From the NCBI RefSeq assembly GCF_022410465.1, contig NZ_JAJSON010000019.1, positions 1 to 64,000 of the forward strand: DNA of 64,000 bases, read 5' to 3'. Source of the stretch: Christiangramia crocea (GTDB lineage Bacteria > Bacteroidota > Bacteroidia > Flavobacteriales > Flavobacteriaceae). The position numbers and the translations under genes were made by a program. Positions 18,075 to 26,260 of this stretch are shown here, in pieces (position 1 is the first letter of the stretch; each line of letters opens with the position of its first letter). Under the pieces are notes generated by a model. That model saw nothing but the letters and a program-made list of their open reading frames with translations. It did no database searches and was not told where the DNA came from.

Positions 18075-20462
18075 TTAACTTACACTTCCAACATTTTTGG
18101 CTTCCGCTTTATTTATATTCTCAATTCCCTGCAATAAAGCATCCGGATTAAAAGAAATACTGTTAATCCCCGCTTTTACAAGAAAAGATGCGAAATGGGG
18201 AAAATCACTGGGTGCCTGACCACAAAGTCCAATTTTCTTTCCGACTTTGTTTGCCTTTTCAATAGCCTGCGCGATCATGCTCTTGGGTGCTTTATTATTC
18301 TCATCAAAAAGTGAAGCTATAAGTTCGGAATCACGATCTATTCCCAGGCTAAGTTGGGTAAGGTCGTTGGAGCCGATGGAAAATCCGTTGAAGACCTGTG
18401 CGAACTCCTCGAGTAAAATCACATTACTCGGGATTTCAACCATCATATAAATTTCAAGTCCGTTTTCATTCTGTACCAATCCGTTTTCGGCCATTATCTC
18501 AACAACTTTTTTCCCTTCTTCTACAGTCCTGCAGAACGGAACCATCACCTTTACATTAGTAAGCCCCATTTCTTCCCTTACTTTCTTTACCGCATCACAT
18601 TCCAGTTCAAAACCAGCTTTATATAAATCGTTATAATAGCGGGAGGCTCCTCTAAAGCCGAGCATAGGATTCTCTTCTTTTGGCTCAAACTGACTTCCTC
18701 CAATCAGGTTCGCATATTCATTAGTTTTAAAATCACTCATTCTTAAGATCACTTCCTTCGGATAAAATGCGGCGGCCATTGTAGCTATACCTTCAGCCAG
18801 CTGCTCTATGAAATAATCTTCCTTCTTAGTGTATTGTTCAGTTAATTCTGTAATTATCTTTCTAGCCCTCTTATCCTCAAGTTCATCAAATCTGACTAAT
18901 GCCATAGGGTGTACCTTCACTATATGGGTTATAATGAATTCCATTCGCAGCAGACCTATACCATTATTTGGATAAAAGGAAAGCTGGTAGGCATTTTCAG
19001 GGTCAGAAAGAATAAATTTCACTTCAGTTTCAGGCTGTTTCACTGAAGAAAAGTCTACCGCCGTTTCTTCATATTCCAGGATTCCTTTGTATACATAGCC
19101 GGTTTTTCCCTGACTGCAGGAAATGGTTATTTCAGTGCCATCGTCAATATTTTGAGTAGCAAAATTACATCCCACTACCGCCGGCACACCTAATTCTCTG
19201 GCTACAATAGCAGCATGGCTGGTCCTTCCTCCCCTATTGGTCACCACTCCTGCTACCCGTTTAAGCAACGGATCCCAATCCGGGCTGGTTGTATCGGTAA
19301 TGAGAATATCTCCTTTTTTTAATTTTCCCGCTTCCCTTGGAGAATCCAGTAAGCGTGCTGTACCAGTTGCTATTTGTGTACCTATGGCATTGCCCGATGC
19401 TAAAACCTCACTTTTCCCGGTAAGATTATATTCGATATGTGTACTGGTTTTTTTAGAGTAATGGACGGTTTCAGGACGAGCCTGAGTTATAAACAGTTCA
19501 TTGGAAATACCATCTTTGGCCCATTCTATATCCATAGGCTTTTCATAATGTTTTTCAATGGCCAAAGCCCACGTGGCAAGTTTAAGGACCTCGACGTCAG
19601 AAAGCACAAAAATATCCTGTTTCTTAAGGTCGGTATCGATATTTACCGTTGAGGAATGCCCGTCAGATTCTGCATAGACCATCATCTTTTCTTTGTGGCC
19701 CAGCTTTTTCTGAACAATGGCATTCTTCCCCTGTTCAAGGGTAGGTTTAAAAACGTAAAATTCATCCGGATTGATAGTTCCCTGGACGATATTTTCTCCA
19801 AGTCCCCAAACCCCTGAAAGATGAATTATATCCTTAAATCCCGACTCAGGCTCAAGGGTGAATCCAACTCCCGAACAGCCTTTATCTGATCTCACCATCT
19901 TTTGAACACCTACCGAAAGGGCTACTTCCTCATGCTTAAATCCCTGATCTTCCCTGTATTTTATAGCACGATCTGTATATAAGGAAGAGAAGCACTTTTT
20001 TACAGCTTTCAACAAGGCTTCGTCCCCATGTATGTTGAGAAATGTATCATGCTGGCCGGCAAAACTCGCCTGGGGAAGATCTTCTGCCGTAGCACTGCTT
20101 CGTACTGCTACTTCCAGTTCATCACTCTTTCCCAGATCTCTGTAGGTTTTGATTATTTCCCTTGAAAATTTCTCAGAAAATTCCCCCTCTAAAATTAACT
20201 CCCGGGCCTTCAATGCTATTTCCGAAAGATTAGAATAAGTTTTCCTGTCCAGTTTCTTAAGGAGGTCTATTAATGCTTGCTTAAGATTGTTTTCTTTCAA
20301 AAAGGACCAAAAAGCCTCTGCAGTAGTTGCAAAACCATCAGGTACCTGTACTCCTTTAGAAGCCAATTGATTATACATTTCTCCCAGGGATGCATTTTTC
20401 CCTCCAACTTTAGGAACATCGGTTATAGAAACTTCACTGAATTTTTTAATAAGCACCTCCAT
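18075..20462 (-). CDS. ppsA: Phosphoenolpyruvate synthase
   Basis: 795 residues, the normal length. It converts pyruvate and ATP to PEP, AMP and phosphate, the entry into gluconeogenesis. The N-terminal ATP-binding domain (VGGKNASLGEMYNQL; AVRSSATAEDLPQASFAGQ) is followed by the swivelling phosphohistidine domain with GGRTSHAAIVARELGVPAV (catalytic His) and the TIM-barrel PEP-binding domain (GFRGASRYY; SIGSNDLTQLSLGIDRD; GLCGQAPSD with the catalytic Cys). It heads the unit with the glycosyltransferase and debranching enzyme, consistent with rebuilding sugar reserves. An FNR-like palindrome lies 244 bases upstream. Confidence 0.95.
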   Translation of the reverse strand: MEVLIKKFSEVSITDVPKVGGKNASLGEMYNQLASKGVQVPDGFATTAEAFWSFLKENNLKQALIDLLKKLDRKTYSNLSEIALKARELILEGEFSEKFSREIIKTYRDLGKSDELEVAVRSSATAEDLPQASFAGQHDTFLNIHGDEALLKAVKKCFSSLYTDRAIKYREDQGFKHEEVALSVGVQKMVRSDKGCSGVGFTLEPESGFKDIIHLSGVWGLGENIVQGTINPDEFYVFKPTLEQGKNAIVQKKLGHKEKMMVYAESDGHSSTVNIDTDLKKQDIFVLSDVEVLKLATWALAIEKHYEKPMDIEWAKDGISNELFITQARPETVHYSKKTSTHIEYNLTGKSEVLASGNAIGTQIATGTARLLDSPREAGKLKKGDILITDTTSPDWDPLLKRVAGVVTNRGGRTSHAAIVARELGVPAVVGCNFATQNIDDGTEITISCSQGKTGYVYKGILEYEETAVDFSSVKQPETEVKFILSDPENAYQLSFYPNNGIGLLRMEFIITHIVKVHPMALVRFDELEDKRARKIITELTEQYTKKEDYFIEQLAEGIATMAAAFYPKEVILRMSDFKTNEYANLIGGSQFEPKEENPMLGFRGASRYYNDLYKAGFELECDAVKKVREEMGLTNVKVMVPFCRTVEEGKKVVEIMAENGLVQNENGLEIYMMVEIPSNVILLEEFAQVFNGFSIGSNDLTQLSLGIDRDSELIASLFDENNKAPKSMIAQAIEKANKVGKKIGLCGQAPSDFPHFASFLVKAGINSISFNPDALLQGIENINKAEAKNVGSVS

Positions 20463-20705
20463 ATCCCCATAATTTTATCATTATTATGTACGTGATAAAC
20501 TATATCAAAAAGGCAGGTACCTGTAAATAAAAGGCCGGAATACAGTAATGTATTGGGTTTAGCTTTATAATTTCCAGGCTTCAGGTTTTACGATTGGGAA
20601 AGACAAACAATTTAAAGTTAATAACCTATCTGAATATAGAGATTTTAATTTAAATATTCTGCTCAGTCTCGATAATAAATTTAAGCAATGGCAACCATTT
20701 TAAAC

Positions 20706-20719
20706 ATGATATATGTCAT
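20706..20719. promoter_or_regulatory. FNR-like palindrome (site A)
   Basis: ATGATATATGTCAT fits ATGAT-N4-ATCAT with one mismatch. It lies between ppsA and the SDR gene and could serve either. Confidence 0.45.
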
Positions 20720-20838
20720 TAAGAAAACCATGTTGTCGGTTAAGTTTAAGAATCTAGACAGTACAGTATTTTGAACTAACATGGTTTTTCAAAAGAGATT
20801 AAACAAGTATGTAAATAAATGATTACAAATCAACTGAA

Positions 20839-20852
20839 ATGATCTTTATCAT
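20839..20852. promoter_or_regulatory. FNR-like palindrome (site B) before SDR gene
   Basis: ATGATCTTTATCAT is a perfect ATGAT-N4-ATCAT. It ends 53 bases before the SDR start codon, a usual place for an activator of the CRP/FNR family. The likely binder is the receiver-CRP protein at 23947. Confidence 0.6.
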
Positions 20853-20905
20853 TTTAGTGCTGCGACTTATGATTTAACTTTATTAGATCATTTAAAGTTT
20901 AGGTC

Positions 20906-21667
20906 ATGAAAGAAAGGTTAAAAGGCAAGCGGGCTGTGATTACTGGCGCCGCCGGTGGAATTGGAAAAGCAACAGCTGAGCTTTTCATTAAAGAAGGAGC
21001 TAAAGTCATGCTGGTAGATCGCAATGAAAAAGGACTTAAAGAAATCGCATCCGGTTATGAATCGGGAGAGGTCGAAATTTTTGTTGCAGATGTCTCTAAA
21101 AAAGAGGAGGTTCAAAAATATGCTGATGCGGCTCTAAAAAGTCTGGGGAAAATTGATATCTTTTTTAATAATGCAGGTATCGAAGGAGTGGCAAGTCCAT
21201 TTTATGATTATCCTGATGACGTTTTCGAAAATCTATTAGACATCAATTTAAAGGGTGTATGGTATGGCTGTAAATATGTAATCCCTCTTATGTCAGATAA
21301 TGGAAGTGTGATCCTTACCTCTTCAATAGCCGGACTAAAAGGCTTCTCCGGCCTGGGACCTTATGTTGCATCTAAACATGCGGTAACAGGTATAATGAGA
21401 GTCATGGCACTTGAAAGCGCAGAAAGAAAAATAAGGGTTAACAGCGTACATCCCGGCCCGGTGAATAACCAGATGATGAGGTCTATTGAGAAAAAAATGT
21501 CTCCAGATGATCCCAGTTCCGTACAAAAAGAATTTGAAAAACAGATCCCGTTTCAGCGGTATGCGGAAAATCAAGATATTGCCATGCAGGTGCTTTATCT
21601 GGCTTCTGAGGAGAGTGCTTACATTACTGGAACTACCGCAGTTGTTGATGGAGGAATGCTTCTATAA
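20906..21667 (+). CDS. SDR family oxidoreductase
   Basis: A 253-residue classical short-chain dehydrogenase. It has the dinucleotide glycine motif TGAAGGIG, an Asp at the end of strand 2 (MLVDRNEKG) that favours NAD(H), NNAG, the catalytic Ser (SSIAGLKG), and Tyr-Lys in YVASK. The C terminus YITGTTAVVDGGM is typical of the glucose-1-dehydrogenase/3-oxoacyl reductase group. The substrate cannot be read from the sequence. It is single, with an FNR-like box just upstream, so it probably belongs to the stress regulon of this block. Confidence 0.92.
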   Translation: MKERLKGKRAVITGAAGGIGKATAELFIKEGAKVMLVDRNEKGLKEIASGYESGEVEIFVADVSKKEEVQKYADAALKSLGKIDIFFNNAGIEGVASPFYDYPDDVFENLLDINLKGVWYGCKYVIPLMSDNGSVILTSSIAGLKGFSGLGPYVASKHAVTGIMRVMALESAERKIRVNSVHPGPVNNQMMRSIEKKMSPDDPSSVQKEFEKQIPFQRYAENQDIAMQVLYLASEESAYITGTTAVVDGGMLL

Positions 21668-21720
21668 ATGCAATTCTTTTGGTTTGTTACATTAATTCTC
21701 TCAATATTATTCAGGTAAGT

Positions 21721-22542
21721 TTACTTATGAATAGGGAGGACCAGAAATGGATTCTCATTACGAAAACCAAATTTTTCCACTGGCGAGGAAAATAGCAGAT
21801 TCCTGAAAAACGAATGCTTGTTATTAACCATCACTAAAAGATCTATGTCAAAATCTTTCTCAAATTCCATAATTGCTTTTACCAGGTTTTTGCCTTCTAT
21901 AGTATGGAATTTATGCTGAACATCCTTTAGTGCCTGAGCAAGTAATTTTTTACTGTTGGTAGTTTCATGATCTAATTTATTCATCAGGACATGAAGAATA
22001 TGAATTTGGGATTCGTGTGTTAAGCAAATATCTTTAACCACTTCAAGTATTTTGAGCGGATAGTTTAAATGAAAGTCTGAAGGAAATAGAATATGTTTTG
22101 GTCTTTTATAAGTATATTTTTCAGGTACTATAAGCAACGGACAGGAAATATTCTTAAGTGCATGAACCGTGTTGCTTCCCCATAAAATCTCCCGGGCCCC
22201 TGTTGCTCCTTTGGTACCCATTACCACCATATGAATTTCCTTATCGGTAACTATTTCGTTGATAGCAGATATAAGTAAATTAAAACTGGCTATTTTCTGA
22301 AAACTATGATTTTTTCCGGCGTATTTTTTTAATTGTTGTACCACTGTGTCAAGGCTTTCCTCAACGCCTTCAAGTACATAATCAAACTTTTCAATCATAA
22401 ATATTTGAGGATCATACACCACCGGGGTATATGTATGCAGCACATAAAATTTGCATTTATCTTCCTTAAACAGCTCCATTGCATACCTCATGGCATTTAA
22501 AGAATTCTTAGAGAAATCGGTTGGTAAAAGAATGGTTTTCAT
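21721..22542 (-). CDS. Universal stress protein, tandem UspA domains
   Basis: 273 residues from the ATG at 22542, chosen because family members begin MKTILLPTDFS; an in-frame ATG 42 bases further up adds a non-conserved tail. Two UspA domains follow each other (1-140, 145-273). The first has the ATP-binding signature G-X2-G-X9-G-S (GTKGATGAREILWGS); the second lacks it (NNKHSFFRNLLFSSP), a common asymmetry in tandem Usps. The role is in survival under starvation or low energy. An FNR-like box lies 74 bases upstream of the start. Confidence 0.93.
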   Translation of the reverse strand: MKTILLPTDFSKNSLNAMRYAMELFKEDKCKFYVLHTYTPVVYDPQIFMIEKFDYVLEGVEESLDTVVQQLKKYAGKNHSFQKIASFNLLISAINEIVTDKEIHMVVMGTKGATGAREILWGSNTVHALKNISCPLLIVPEKYTYKRPKHILFPSDFHLNYPLKILEVVKDICLTHESQIHILHVLMNKLDHETTNSKKLLAQALKDVQHKFHTIEGKNLVKAIMEFEKDFDIDLLVMVNNKHSFFRNLLFSSPVEKFGFRNENPFLVLPIHK

Positions 22543-22615
22543 AGTCCTATTTTTTAGGTAGCATACCTCATACCTTTCTGACACCTAAATTTAAAACCTA
22601 TTATATTCTTTTTAA

Positions 22616-22629
22616 ATGATAAATATCAC
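22616..22629. promoter_or_regulatory. FNR-like palindrome (site C) before usp gene
   Basis: ATGATAAATATCAC matches ATGAT-N4-ATCAT at all but the last base. It is 74 bases from the usp start codon. Confidence 0.55.
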
Positions 22630-22834
22630 ATCACCTTAATATCTGGTAGTGAGTTGTTTATAAACATTTTATCACCCAGTAAGTACCTTATAAATGTGAG
22701 TTATGAATATAGATATATCCTTCATAGGTCATTAATGCTTAGGGAATAAACATTATATAGAACTATGAAAGTAGCTTTAATTAATACTTAATAAGCCAAC
22801 AACTGGATTAACGCCTCAGAGGACGGAATTGACT

Positions 22835-23200
22835 TTATATTTTAATAATATCAGACGGGGTCTCCACCAAAATAGTCTTCTTTCCCTGTATGGCAATGGG
22901 CTGTTTCATAATTTCAGGATGATGCTGTATAAGCTTGATCCAGTCTTCTGATGATAAATCGGAAGGTTCGTAAATAGATCTGTAGGCATTATGATTTTGA
23001 TTTACCAGATCTTTGATCTTTAAATTAAGTCTATCTGCAATTTCGGAAATCTGGGTTCCGGTTAAGGTTGTTTTTAAAATATTAATTTTCTGTAACCTCA
23101 GGCCTTCTGCTTTTGCATAGCCAATTGCTTTTTTTGCCCTTATTGATTCCGGATGATAGTAAATAGTAATAAGGCGTCTTGATGTTGCAATTTCACCCAT
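22835..23200 (-). CDS. ArsC/Spx-like thioredoxin-fold protein without catalytic Cys
   Basis: A 121-residue protein of the ArsC/Spx family fold: strand-helix start ITIYYHPESIRAKKAIGYA, LTGTQISEIADRLNLKIKDLVN in the middle, and a cis-Pro-type IMKQPIAI loop near the end. In arsenate reductases and Spx the first loop is NPxCSKSR; here it reads HPESIRAKK with no Cys, and the protein has no Cys at all. It therefore cannot be a thiol reductase and may be a regulator or adaptor. It is 11 bases after the gene at 23212-23652 and probably in one transcript with it. Confidence 0.8.
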   Translation of the reverse strand: MGEIATSRRLITIYYHPESIRAKKAIGYAKAEGLRLQKINILKTTLTGTQISEIADRLNLKIKDLVNQNHNAYRSIYEPSDLSSEDWIKLIQHHPEIMKQPIAIQGKKTILVETPSDIIKI

Positions 23201-23211
23201 TATTCTAAAAA

Positions 23212-23652
23212 TTAAGTAATTATCTCCCCGAGTCTATCGTTTTCAACGATATGCTCAGTAATAGAAAAGAGCTCTCTTCTTTGTGTTCTGCAACTTTTGA
23301 TAAACTCTGAAATTTTATCTTCGAGGCCCTGGTGTTCTTCTCTGAATCTCTGAGAATCATGAGTAAAAGGATCTTCCATAATATCTTTGATATGACCAAG
23401 ATGTTTCAAAGTTTCCTTAATTAAATCATTTGACTGCCTGGTAAGTTTAATAACGCCATTGCGGATACTTTCAGCCTTTACCTGATGTTCCTTTTCATTT
23501 ATCCAAATGAAATATTTGTCAATTAGATGACGAAAGAACTTTAGATCGTCTTTATAGAACTCTAAATTGGAAACCCAATGCCTTGTTAATACATAGAGCT
23601 CTTCCCAATTAGTTTCTAAAATATAATCGTCTTTTGGTCTCGATCTAAACAT
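23212..23652 (-). CDS. Hypothetical helical protein, stress block
   Basis: 146 residues from the ATG at 23652. A longer frame from 23733 would add 27 hydrophobic residues, but a perfect FNR-like palindrome at 23707-23720 lies inside that part, so the shorter start is preferred. The protein is acidic-basic and helical (WEELYVLTRHWVSNLEFYKDD, LKHLGHIKDIMEDPF), with no membrane segment. I do not recognise the family. It lies upstream of the Cys-less ArsC-like gene in a likely two-gene unit. Confidence 0.75.
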   Translation of the reverse strand: MFRSRPKDDYILETNWEELYVLTRHWVSNLEFYKDDLKFFRHLIDKYFIWINEKEHQVKAESIRNGVIKLTRQSNDLIKETLKHLGHIKDIMEDPFTHDSQRFREEHQGLEDKISEFIKSCRTQRRELFSITEHIVENDRLGEIIT

Positions 23653-23706
23653 GGTACACTGTATTAATCTTATAAATGAAATTAGACTAAAAAAGAAAAT
23701 TATAAA

Positions 23707-23720
23707 ATGATAAAAATCAT
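23707..23720. promoter_or_regulatory. FNR-like palindrome (site D)
   Basis: ATGATAAAAATCAT is a perfect ATGAT-N4-ATCAT, 55 bases before the ATG at 23652. A -7-like TAATTTCA lies about 34 bases after its centre on the minus strand, the spacing of an activator overlapping the -33 region. Confidence 0.6.
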
Positions 23721-23946
23721 CATACAATTTCAAATCATCTCCAGACCTCAGGATTAGGAAAAGCTTTTTTAGCTCAGGAAGGCCTTAAAAAGAATATCTG
23801 AATGCAGCTTTTTCTAATTATTCCTAATAACTAACAAGTTAAATTCAACCTGATGATAATTATAAAAAACAAAATTAAAATTAGATTAAAAAGCTAGCAT
23901 TTAGTAAATTAGACTGGGGATTAATGCCTTGGTAATTAAAAAAATC

Positions 23947-24990
23947 ATGGTGAATATTTTACTTATTGAAGATGATAGGAGTCTTAGGGAAAACACTAAA
24001 GAAATATTAGAACTTGCGGGTTATAATGTGGAAACCGCTGAAAATGGACGGAAGGGAGTCCAGCTGGCACTTTCAAAGGATATAGATCTAATTCTATGTG
24101 ATATAATTATGCCGGTTCTCGATGGGTATTCCGTGCTTAAAGAACTTTCTACAGTTCCCAGGACACAGAAAATCCTTTTTATTTTTCTTACTGCCAAATC
24201 CGGTTTAAAAGAGATAAGGGCTGGAATGAACCTGGGAGCAGATGATTATCTGGTTAAACCCTTTGAAGAACAGGAACTATTAGATACGATCCATAGCCGG
24301 CTCCTGAAATTTCAAATTTCACATAAGTATAATTCTAACAATTCTAAAAATGGAAGTTCAAAGATTGCCGATATTCAACATTTTAAAGAATATTTTATAG
24401 AAAACGGGGAGAAAAAAAACCTAATGAAAAATGAAGTTTTATTCAGGGAAAATAATTTATCCAGATATGTATATTTCTTAAAAAAGGGGTTGATCAAAAC
24501 TTTCAAAATGGACGAATATGGAAAGGAATTGATTACAGGAATCTATCATAAAGAGAGCTTTCTAGGATTGTATTCTTTTAATGGTCTTGTTTCGTATCCT
24601 GAAAGCTCTCTCGCCATGGGTCCTTCCCTGCTCTACAGGCTGCCTTCAAATTTCCTTCGGGAAGCTTTTAAATACAATACCCAGTTAACCTTGGAATTGG
24701 CACAGAATATTGCCGAAGAAATCATTGAACTTAAAAATCATCTGTTACAAACCGCATACTCCTCAGCTTTACGAAAAACAATAAACACTATACTTGATTT
24801 CTCACAAAAAATGAAATTTGAAGAAAATGAAATGGGGGAAATATCCCGCAGCGACTTAGCCAATATCGCAGGTATTTCAAAGGAAAGCTTTATACGCTGC
24901 CTTTCTACTTTAAAGAATGAAGGCTTTATAAATATAGAAGGCCGAAATTTTCAGATTTTAAATATGAGTGGACTGCGGAAAATTAAATGA
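23947..24990 (+). CDS. Response regulator fused to CRP/FNR-type transcription factor
   Basis: 347 residues from the ATG at 23947 (a TTG six codons up is possible). An N-terminal receiver (LIEDDRS; phospho-acceptor in LILCDIIMPVLDG; YLVKPFEEQ) is joined by a short linker to a cyclic-nucleotide-binding-like beta-barrel (about 150-255), a long dimer helix and a winged HTH (SRSDLANIAGISKESFIRCL). The recognition helix keeps the Glu and Arg (E-S-F-I-R) that contact TGA in CRP and FNR. There is no cysteine cluster for an iron-sulphur centre, so the input is phosphorylation, not oxygen directly. The surrounding genes carry ATGAT-N4-ATCAT boxes, the expected site of such a helix. This is the probable master regulator of the 20-34 kb block. 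Confidence 0.92.
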   Translation: MVNILLIEDDRSLRENTKEILELAGYNVETAENGRKGVQLALSKDIDLILCDIIMPVLDGYSVLKELSTVPRTQKILFIFLTAKSGLKEIRAGMNLGADDYLVKPFEEQELLDTIHSRLLKFQISHKYNSNNSKNGSSKIADIQHFKEYFIENGEKKNLMKNEVLFRENNLSRYVYFLKKGLIKTFKMDEYGKELITGIYHKESFLGLYSFNGLVSYPESSLAMGPSLLYRLPSNFLREAFKYNTQLTLELAQNIAEEIIELKNHLLQTAYSSALRKTINTILDFSQKMKFEENEMGEISRSDLANIAGISKESFIRCLSTLKNEGFINIEGRNFQILNMSGLRKIK

Positions 24991-25184
24991 TTACCGGATA
25001 AAGGATTATATATTCAGAATTTTCCCTGAATTTTTTTTTTCGCCAGGCTCAAACCCTTTAAATCACAATCTTCATTCTCCTTCATTAAGATCCCGGGTCT
25101 TATAATTCGTAGAATTCCCTTTTTAACTTCTGATGATACTTATCAATTATTGCTAATATGACTGGACATTAATTCATATTCAAG

Positions 25185-25198
25185 ATGATATAAATCAT
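25185..25198. promoter_or_regulatory. FNR-like palindrome (site E)
   Basis: ATGATATAAATCAT is a perfect ATGAT-N4-ATCAT, 79 bases before the start of the secreted protein at 25277. The rest of 24991-25276 shows no ORF. Confidence 0.6.
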
Positions 25199-25276
25199 TG
25201 CTAATCAAGTGATATTGAGATATCTTAATAAGAGAAACTGAAAAAAACTCAATAATCACTTTAATAATTAGAAATC

Positions 25277-25780
25277 ATGAAAAAAATTCTTTTAGGCTTA
25301 TTAATAATGGGACTCGCCAACCCAATTTTTTCACAGAAACCGGAACAGTTATCTGAAGTTACTGTTTATGCTACTAATTATAAATATTTGACAAATGTAA
25401 GCAGTGAAGAAGTTGCCTCTATTCCTGTAAAGGAACTGGAAGAAATGGTGGCTAATTACGATCTAAAAAGTTCCGACTTTTATCAGGACGAGTATGATGA
25501 ATACGTCATAAGTTTTTACATTCCTGAAGGGAAAATCCTTGCCGCATATGATAAAGACGGAAAATTACTTCGCACTGCCGAGAAATTTGAAAATGTTAAT
25601 TTACCTCGTGTTGTAAAAGAGTCTATTGCACTTCGATTTCCAGGTTGGACTGTTACCAAAGACATGTACCTGGTAACTTATTTTGATAAATCAGGAGCCG
25701 AGAAAAAGTATAAACTAAAACTTGCAAACGGAAATAAAACAATTCGTGTGAAAATGAATGAAAAAGGTGAATACCTTTAA
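25277..25780 (+). CDS. Secreted PepSY-like protein
   Basis: 167 residues with a signal peptide (MKKILLGLLIMGLANPIFSQ, cut probably after the Ser-Gln region). The mature part has a repeated beta-alpha-beta pattern with a VVKESIALRFPGWTVTKDMY block, as in periplasmic PepSY-like/DUF2874 proteins of Bacteroidota. No enzyme motif is seen. It has its own FNR-like box upstream and a strong terminator downstream, so it is a single-gene unit of the stress block. The function is unknown. Confidence 0.8.
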   Translation: MKKILLGLLIMGLANPIFSQKPEQLSEVTVYATNYKYLTNVSSEEVASIPVKELEEMVANYDLKSSDFYQDEYDEYVISFYIPEGKILAAYDKDGKLLRTAEKFENVNLPRVVKESIALRFPGWTVTKDMYLVTYFDKSGAEKKYKLKLANGNKTIRVKMNEKGEYL

Positions 25781-25805
25781 ACTTCCAAAATAATATTCTG
25801 GAATT

Positions 25806-25840
25806 AATCCCGTCCATGAAAAGGACGGGATTATTTTTTT
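25806..25840 (+). terminator. Rho-independent terminator after secreted protein
   Basis: AATCCCGTCC (25806-25815) pairs with GGACGGGATT (25823-25832), loop of seven, then a T-run. Confidence 0.9.
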
Positions 25841-25904
25841 AAAAAAATAAAGACTTCGATTTAAACTAAAATTTTTATTATGAATAGAAAGCGTCAATTT
25901 AAAG

Positions 25905-25940
25905 CTGATAAAGATCACCTTTAAAGGTGATCTTTATCAT
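25905..25940. promoter_or_regulatory. Double FNR-like operator in a 34-bp perfect palindrome (site F)
   Basis: Two boxes, CTGATAAAGATCAC (25905-25918) and GTGATCTTTATCAT (25927-25940), are arranged as mirror images with centres 22 bp apart. Together 25906-25939 is a perfect palindrome around CCTTTAAAGG. No protein gene follows in either direction: the next gene on the minus strand converges on this interval, so the target may be an untranslated RNA. Confidence 0.6.
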
Positions 25941-25949
25941 TGTTAAGGT

Positions 25950-26200
25950 ACATACCATAAAGTACCTTTATAATATCAAATAAGAGATAAACGGCGGCTT
26001 GTAAAAGCCAACCTAATTTCGATTCAGATTGTGAAATTCATATACAGGTGTATATGTCGGGATTAAAAAGAAGATTTTAAGTTAAAGTCTCAGATAACTT
26101 TGGTTAGAGATAAAGCCTTAATAACTGTAATTTGATGTTTAAAATTTTTTTGAAGAGAAAAATTTTTGACAAAGCGGGTTTTAAAACCCGCTTACTGTTT
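25950..26200 (+). ncRNA. Candidate sRNA in ORF-less interval after the double operator
   Basis: Between the double FNR-like operator and the strong terminator at 26172-26193 are about 230 bases with no ORF above 25 codons. A small hairpin GGTAC/GTACC lies near 25946-25964. An operator and a terminator enclosing a non-coding stretch is what a regulated sRNA gene looks like; FnrS of enteric bacteria is a known parallel. The start is not defined, and the operator could instead be a decoy or structural. Confidence 0.35.
26172..26193. terminator. Perfect GC-rich palindrome, likely bidirectional terminator
   Basis: AAGCGGGTTTT followed directly by its reverse complement. It lies downstream of the candidate sRNA and also downstream of the convergent phosphoribosyltransferase operon. 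Confidence 0.7.
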
Positions 26201-26260
26201 TTAGAGCCCTGATGGTTCTGAAAGATCTCACCACATTCAAAAGCTTATAAATACACGCAA

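Larger units (their letters stand above)
20463..20905. other. Divergent ppsA/SDR intergenic region
   Basis: 443 bases with two ATGAT-N4-ATCAT-type palindromes (20706 and 20839) and an inverted repeat: AAAACCATGTT at 20724-20734 is the exact reverse complement of AACATGGTTTT at 20778-20788, and a T-run follows. The inverted repeat could be a terminator of a short transcript or a looped operator. No ORF is seen. Confidence 0.5.

Noticed and set aside
23653-23733. N-terminal extension of the hypothetical gene at 23212
   Set aside because: It would cover the perfect FNR-like palindrome at 23707-23720 and has low-complexity hydrophobic composition.
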